Shown: positions 60,436 to 64,000 of the stretch, piece by piece | Position numbering within the stretch: the stretch's first letter is position 1 | Layout of the letters: each line of letters begins with the position of its first letter | Assembly (NCBI GenBank): GCA_900541725.1 | Contig: UQLB01000009.1 | Coordinates: 1-64,000 of the forward strand | DNA length: 64,000 bases | Direction: 5' to 3' | Source of the DNA: an uncultured Collinsella sp. | Lineage (GTDB): Bacteria > Actinomycetota > Coriobacteriia > Coriobacteriales > Coriobacteriaceae | Made by a program: the position numbers and the translations under genes | The notes under the pieces: generated by a model | The model's input: the letters and a program-made list of their open reading frames with translations, nothing else | Database searches by the model: none | What the model was told of the DNA's origin: nothing

Positions 60436-60476
60436 AAAACCACCACAAAGGTGCCTGTCTCCTTTGTGGTGGTTTT
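60436..60476 (-). repeat. Stop-codon palindrome, ACCACCACAAAGG type, after the ABC ATPase gene
   Basis: Perfect 16-bp arms AAAACCACCACAAAGG (60436-60451) and its complement (60461-60476), with minus-strand loop AGACAGGCA. It lies eight bases beyond the ATPase stop codon and 24 bases before the nucleotidase start. Confidence 0.75.
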
Positions 60477-60484
60477 CTAAGTCG

Positions 60485-61279
60485 TTAGCTCAGCAGCATG
60501 CGGTCGTTGGCGAGCTCGCCGCCCGAGACCTCCTCGAACTTCTGCAGTAGGTCGGCGACGGTAAGCGACTTCTTTTCATCGCCCGCCACGTCGTAGATCA
60601 CGTGGCCCTCGTGCATCATGATCAGACGGTTGCCCAGACGGATGGCGTCGTTCATGTTGTGCGTGACCATGAGCGTGGTCAGGTGGTTCTCGTCGACAAT
60701 CTCCTCGGTCAGGTTGAGCACCTTAGAGGCCGTCTTGGGGTCGAGGGCCGCGGTGTGCTCGTCGAGCAGCAGCAGGCGCGGCCTGGTGAGCGTGGCCATC
60801 AGCAGGGTGAGTGCCTGGCGCTGGCCGCCCGAGAGCAGGCCGACCTTGGCGTTGAGACGCGTGTCCAGACCAAGGTCCAGGCGCTTGAGCAGCTCAACGT
60901 ACTCATCTTTCTCGGCCTTGGTGACGCCCCACGAAAGGCCGCGACGCTGGCCGCGACGCTTGGCGAGGGCCAGGTTCTCGGCGATCTGCATGTCGGCAGC
61001 GGTACCGCGCATGGGGTCCTGAAACACGCGGCCCAGGTACTTGGCGCGCTGCGACTCGCTCAGGCGCGAGATGTCGGTGCCGTCGAGCTCAATAACGCCC
61101 GAATCGAGCGGGTACACGCCGGCGATCATGTTGAGCAGCGTGGACTTGCCGGCGCCGTTGCCGCCGATCACGGTTACAAAGTCGCCGTCATTCAGGGTGA
61201 GGTCGACGCCGGTGAGCGCGCGCTTCTCGGTGACGGTGCCCTTGTTAAAGGTCTTCTTGACGTGCGAGAGCTTAAGCAT
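60485..61279 (-). CDS. ABC transporter ATPase (TrpXYZ/aromatic amino acid-like importer)
   Basis: A 264-residue ATPase: Walker A IGGNGAGKSTLLNMI (near residue 40), signature LLSGGQRQALTL, Walker B RLLLLDEHTAALDP, and the H-loop LMVTHNMNDA. The DEHTAALDPKTA form is typical of the TrpZ-like group of import ATPases paired with DUF534 binding proteins. ATG 61279 is chosen because the GGGG run then lies at workable distance; it overlaps the permease gene by eight bases. Last gene of a binding protein-permease-ATPase operon. Confidence 0.88.
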   Translation of the reverse strand: MLKLSHVKKTFNKGTVTEKRALTGVDLTLNDGDFVTVIGGNGAGKSTLLNMIAGVYPLDSGVIELDGTDISRLSESQRAKYLGRVFQDPMRGTAADMQIAENLALAKRRGQRRGLSWGVTKAEKDEYVELLKRLDLGLDTRLNAKVGLLSGGQRQALTLLMATLTRPRLLLLDEHTAALDPKTASKVLNLTEEIVDENHLTTLMVTHNMNDAIRLGNRLIMMHEGHVIYDVAGDEKKSLTVADLLQKFEEVSGGELANDRMLLS

Positions 61280-62195
61280 CTGCCTCATCCCCCTTCGTGT
61301 AGGAGCTGCGGAGCTTATAGCGCTCCCAAACCACGGGTACGCACAGGGCCACGGCGACGATCACGGCGGAGAGCAACTTCATGTCGTTGGCGTCCATGCC
61401 CAATTGCAGCACGATGGCGCGGATAAGGAAGTAGACCACGGAGCCAAAGACGGCGGAGGCAAGACGGACGCTAAACTGCGTGAGGCCACCGGGCAGCAGG
61501 CGACCGAGCACCTCGCCGATGACGATGGCTGCAAGACCGATAACGATGGCGCCGGTGCCCATACCAATGTCGGCGTACTTCTGGCTCTGGCAGATGAGTG
61601 CACCCGAAAGGCCAATGAGGGCGTTGGAGAGCACGAGGGCGATCATTTTGGTGGTGTTGGTGTTAACGCCCAGGGCGCGGATCATGTACTCGTTGTTGCC
61701 GGTGGCACGCAGCGCCGAGCCGATCTCGGTGCCAAAGAACCAGTACAGGATGGCGACGATGGCCACGGCCAGCACAATGCCTAGGATAATGGCAACAGTG
61801 GACTGCGGCAGGCCCGTCATGTTGCTGACGGATGAGAAGATAGTGCCCTTGGCAAGGATGGGCGTGTTGGACTTGCCCATGATGCGCAGGTTGATGGACC
61901 ACAGACTGATCTGCGTAAGGATTCCGGCGAGGATTGCGGGAATCTCAAAGACGGTGGTCAAGATGCCCGTGACGGCGCCCGCGATGGCGCCGGCGCACAT
62001 GCCGGCCAGCACGGCGAGCAAGGGGTCGACGTTATTGTTGACGATGAGTACGGCGCAGACACAGCCGCCGAGGGCAAAGCTGCCGTCGCAGGTCATATCG
62101 GGGATGTCGAGCAGGCGGAACGTGATAAACACGCCAAGCACCATAATGCCCCAGAGGACGCCCTGCGAAACGGCGCCCTGCAATGCAATGAGCAT
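61272..62195 (-). CDS. ABC transporter permease (TrpY-like)
   Basis: A 307-residue inner-membrane permease of the branched-chain/ribose type. It has about nine hydrophobic segments, with LLDIPDMTCDGSFALGGCVC near residue 30 and GLAAIVIGEVLGRLLP near 225, both typical of permeases in the TrpXYZ/CD1989-like family. ATG 62195 has TAGGAGG upstream. Sandwiched between the binding protein and ATPase genes. Confidence 0.88.
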   Translation of the reverse strand: MLIALQGAVSQGVLWGIMVLGVFITFRLLDIPDMTCDGSFALGGCVCAVLIVNNNVDPLLAVLAGMCAGAIAGAVTGILTTVFEIPAILAGILTQISLWSINLRIMGKSNTPILAKGTIFSSVSNMTGLPQSTVAIILGIVLAVAIVAILYWFFGTEIGSALRATGNNEYMIRALGVNTNTTKMIALVLSNALIGLSGALICQSQKYADIGMGTGAIVIGLAAIVIGEVLGRLLPGGLTQFSVRLASAVFGSVVYFLIRAIVLQLGMDANDMKLLSAVIVAVALCVPVVWERYKLRSSYTKGDEADA

Positions 62196-62299
62196 GCTTC
62201 ATACCTCCTAGGATAGGGTGGACACGTGATTTTCCATAATAGCGGTACCAATGCATAAAAGAGCTGCGGACGGATGTTTTGTCTCATCCGAAACAAGCA

Positions 62300-62328
62300 G
62301 GGCGAACGCCGGTCTTTAGCGTTCGCCC
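62300..62328 (-). terminator. Hairpin between the binding protein and permease genes
   Basis: GGGCGAACGC (62300-62309) and GCGTTCGCCC (62319-62328) are perfect arms with a nine-base loop. It could terminate partially, so the binding protein is made in excess over the membrane subunits, as is common for ABC importers. Confidence 0.6.
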
Positions 62329-62399
62329 CAAGGACTCAGATATTGAATAACGCGGCTGTGGCGCGCGTGCGGGCCCTAGACGCGTTACCGCGCATGGCG

Positions 62400-63380
62400 C
62401 TACTCGTCCAGAGCGGAAAGGTCGATACCCAGGGCCTCGGCCATCTCGTCGTTCTTGACGACGACCAGGTCCTTGCTCGAGAGGTGCTTGATCGGCATAT
62501 CCTCGGGCTTGGCCTCGCCCTTCAGGATCTTAACGGCCATCTCGCCCGCGGCGTAGCCCAGGTCCTTATAGTTGATGGAGAGGGTGAACAGGCCGCCGGC
62601 CATGCACATACCCTCCTCGCCGGTCACGAAGGGGAGCTTATTCTCCTTGCAGATCTGGCCGACCTGCGAAGCGCCCGCGGCGATGGTGTTGTCAGTGGGG
62701 GAGTACAGCGCGTCGACCTTGCCCACGGCAGACTCGACGACGGACTGAATCTCGTTGGAGCTCGAGACGGTGAAGTCAGTGTACTCGAGGCCCAGCTTGT
62801 CGAGCTCCTTCTTGGCGGCCTTGATCTGGACGTCGGAGTTGGACTCGGCGGTGCAGTAGAGCAGGCCGACCTTTTTAACGTCGGGCAGGACCTTCTGCAT
62901 CATCTCGAGCTGCTCGGCGACCGGGGTGAGGTCGGAAGCACCCGTGACGTTGGTGCCGGGCTTGTCGTTGTCCTGGACCAGGCCGGAGGCGGCGTAGTCG
63001 GTGATGGCACAGCCCACGATGGGGATATCGGCCGTGGCGCCGGCGGCAGCCTGCGCGGCGGGCGTGGCGATGGCATAAATCAGGTTGACGTTGTCGCCCA
63101 CAAACTTGTCGGCAATGGACTTACACGTGGACTGGTCGTTCTGGGCGTTCTTCTGGTCGATCTTGACCTTAAGGCCGCTCTCCTTGATGGCCTTGACAAA
63201 GCCATCGTTGGCGGCGTCGAGTGCGGAGTGCTCGGTGAGCTGCAGAACGCCGATGGTGTAGTCGGAACCGGCGGCAGCAGAGCCGGAACCAGAGTTGCCG
63301 CCGCATCCGGCGAGCGGGGCGAGCGCGAGCAGGCCGGCGGAGACCAGAAGGCTCCTGCGGCTGATGGTGATGTCCTTCAT
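62400..63380 (-). CDS. ABC transporter substrate-binding lipoprotein (TrpX/DUF534 type)
   Basis: A 326-residue lipoprotein. The leader ITISRRSLLVSAGLLALAPL ends in the lipobox LAGC (Cys26), with a twin-arginine-like SRRSLL start. A Gly/Ser-rich linker precedes the binding domain (YTIGVLQLTEHSALDAANDG, AIATPAAQAAAGATADIPIV, VKKVGLLYCTAESNSDVQIK, VDALYSPTDNTI, PFVTGEEGMCMAGG). Members with this fold bind tryptophan, tyrosine or similar ligands in Clostridium and Streptococcus. Aromatic amino acid uptake is inferred. First gene of the three-gene importer. Confidence 0.88.
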   Translation of the reverse strand: MKDITISRRSLLVSAGLLALAPLAGCGGNSGSGSAAAGSDYTIGVLQLTEHSALDAANDGFVKAIKESGLKVKIDQKNAQNDQSTCKSIADKFVGDNVNLIYAIATPAAQAAAGATADIPIVGCAITDYAASGLVQDNDKPGTNVTGASDLTPVAEQLEMMQKVLPDVKKVGLLYCTAESNSDVQIKAAKKELDKLGLEYTDFTVSSSNEIQSVVESAVGKVDALYSPTDNTIAAGASQVGQICKENKLPFVTGEEGMCMAGGLFTLSINYKDLGYAAGEMAVKILKGEAKPEDMPIKHLSSKDLVVVKNDEMAEALGIDLSALDE

Positions 63381-63540
63381 ATCATTACCCCCAGTATAAA
63401 AATGGCTGGAAACACTGCACTAGGACAAAGTGCAAGTGGAACTATAGTAGCGCTGATGTCCATTTTTACAACAGCCTGGCGGGTTTTTTAATACAGAATC
63501 GGATGGGCGGTACGGGTAGTCGAATGGGCGGCGGAGGGCC

Positions 63541-63999
63541 TTATGCGGCGGAGGAGGCGTCGTCCTCGTCTAGGGCGGCGAAGAGCTTCTTGCCGTCGAG
63601 GAGACGTGTGGTGACGTTTCTCATTCGGCCAATCTCTACAGTACGCAACGTGTCATCGGCGCCTCGGGCGTCGTAGACCGTTCCCAGCAAATACGAGATG
63701 CCGTCTCGTTGCTTGATGGCAAAGGGACGGAGTGTCATCCGTGCTGCTTCGGTTTCGCCACGTGTCGTGACGCTCGAAATATCAAAACTCACCGTGGTTC
63801 CGTGGTCGATGGCCTGCTCGACGAGCTCGCACGTGTCGATGCGCTTGATGGGCGTGCGTGTTGCCTTGGTAGCCTTGCTGCCTGCGCTTGGAGCGGGTTC
63901 GGGTGTATCGAGGTAGCCGCGAACGTCGGCGCTCGCCATGGCAACTAAGTGCTGCGCCATGCTCTTGCGGATAGCGATAGGCGTGGAGCGGTTGCGCAT
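63541..63999 (-). CDS. WYL-like transcriptional regulator, truncated by the window edge
   Basis: The C-terminal 152 residues of a protein whose start may lie beyond the window. The part ELVEQAIDHGTTVSFDISSV ... RPFAIKQRDGISYLLGTVYD ... LRTVEIGRMRNVTT follows the WYL domain pattern (beta strands, P-x-x-L, Y-L, R-I). A linker of Pro/Ala/Lys sits at 30-48. WYL proteins sense ligands and regulate transcription, often defence or stress genes. A methionine at 63999 could be the true start or internal. Moderate confidence. Confidence 0.55.
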   Translation of the reverse strand: MRNRSTPIAIRKSMAQHLVAMASADVRGYLDTPEPAPSAGSKATKATRTPIKRIDTCELVEQAIDHGTTVSFDISSVTTRGETEAARMTLRPFAIKQRDGISYLLGTVYDARGADDTLRTVEIGRMRNVTTRLLDGKKLFAALDEDDASSAA

Positions 64000-64000
64000 G

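Overview
The window looks like a chromosomal segment of a high-GC anaerobic Gram-positive of the Coriobacteriia, most likely Collinsella or a close relative (inference from gene content and style; no database search was possible). Supporting points are strong GC codon bias with many GTG starts and one TTG start, and Gram-positive marker genes (veg, disA, clpC, Rae1/YacP, a fused EcfA1A2). Other pointers are the MEP isoprenoid genes ispD, ispE and ispF, a MurE without the meso-DAP signature, an LPxTG-like wall anchor, and a large 2-hydroxyacyl-CoA-dehydratase-type activase typical of anaerobes.

Layout. 1-4.7 kb: an FMN riboswitch controls a riboflavin ECF transporter (ribU, fused ecfA1A2, ecfT), followed by two paralogous flavin-binding split-barrel proteins. 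4.8-9.9 kb: arginine biosynthesis argC-argJ-argB-argD behind ArgR-like boxes. 9.9-10.6 kb: a gene-free stretch with a MITE-like element, tRNA-like fragments and tRNA-Val. 10.7-22.7 kb: housekeeping genes asnB, murE, a HAD phosphatase, murI, rph, rdgB, dtd, veg, ispE, tRNA-Pro, tatA, greA, and lysS carrying an extra tRNA-binding domain. 23-25.5 kb: a ThrE-type exporter and a DUF2798 membrane protein. 25.7-30.9 kb: a palindromic operator, a 1479-residue double-ATPase activase and an overlapping TetR regulator. 31-35.5 kb: clpC and pepD. 35.5-37.4 kb: a HipBA toxin-antitoxin pair with three evenly spaced operators. 37.4-38.2 kb: mntP under a Mn(II) yybP-ykoY riboswitch. 38.4-43.9 kb: disA-ispD-ispF-cysS, then rlmB-rae1. 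43.9-45.4 kb: a one-gene fusion of an excisionase-type HTH and a HipA-like kinase with its own operator set. 46-49.9 kb: a beta-glucoside PTS EIIBC and 6-phospho-beta-glucosidase operon with a divergent RpiR regulator. 50.2-54.7 kb: the translation cluster tRNA-Tyr/Thr/Met-tuf, rpmG, tRNA-Trp, secE, nusG, rplK, rplA. 54.8-63.4 kb, minus strand: a metallophosphoesterase with a ParB-like/BMP fusion protein, an MscS channel, a wall-anchored 5'-nucleotidase-like enzyme, and a three-gene ABC importer of the TrpXYZ type. The window ends inside a WYL-like regulator.

Regulation is unusually readable: two riboswitches, several palindromic operators next to their likely regulators, and many hairpin terminators. 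The most distinctive signal that genes do not explain is a set of short intergenic palindromes in at least four families. In one family the stems differ from site to site, a GGGACAGG-like loop is kept in the sense orientation in four of five copies, and each copy sits at a stop codon. A second family has tandem 47-bp ATCTGTAACA units. A third is built from GAGCGTGGAT...CTCCC units. A fourth consists of large nested stems. The most system-like candidates are the HTH-HipA fusion with its operators, the HipBA locus whose operator is built into both its promoter spacer and the neighbour's terminator, and the ParB-like/BMP plus phosphoesterase pair.
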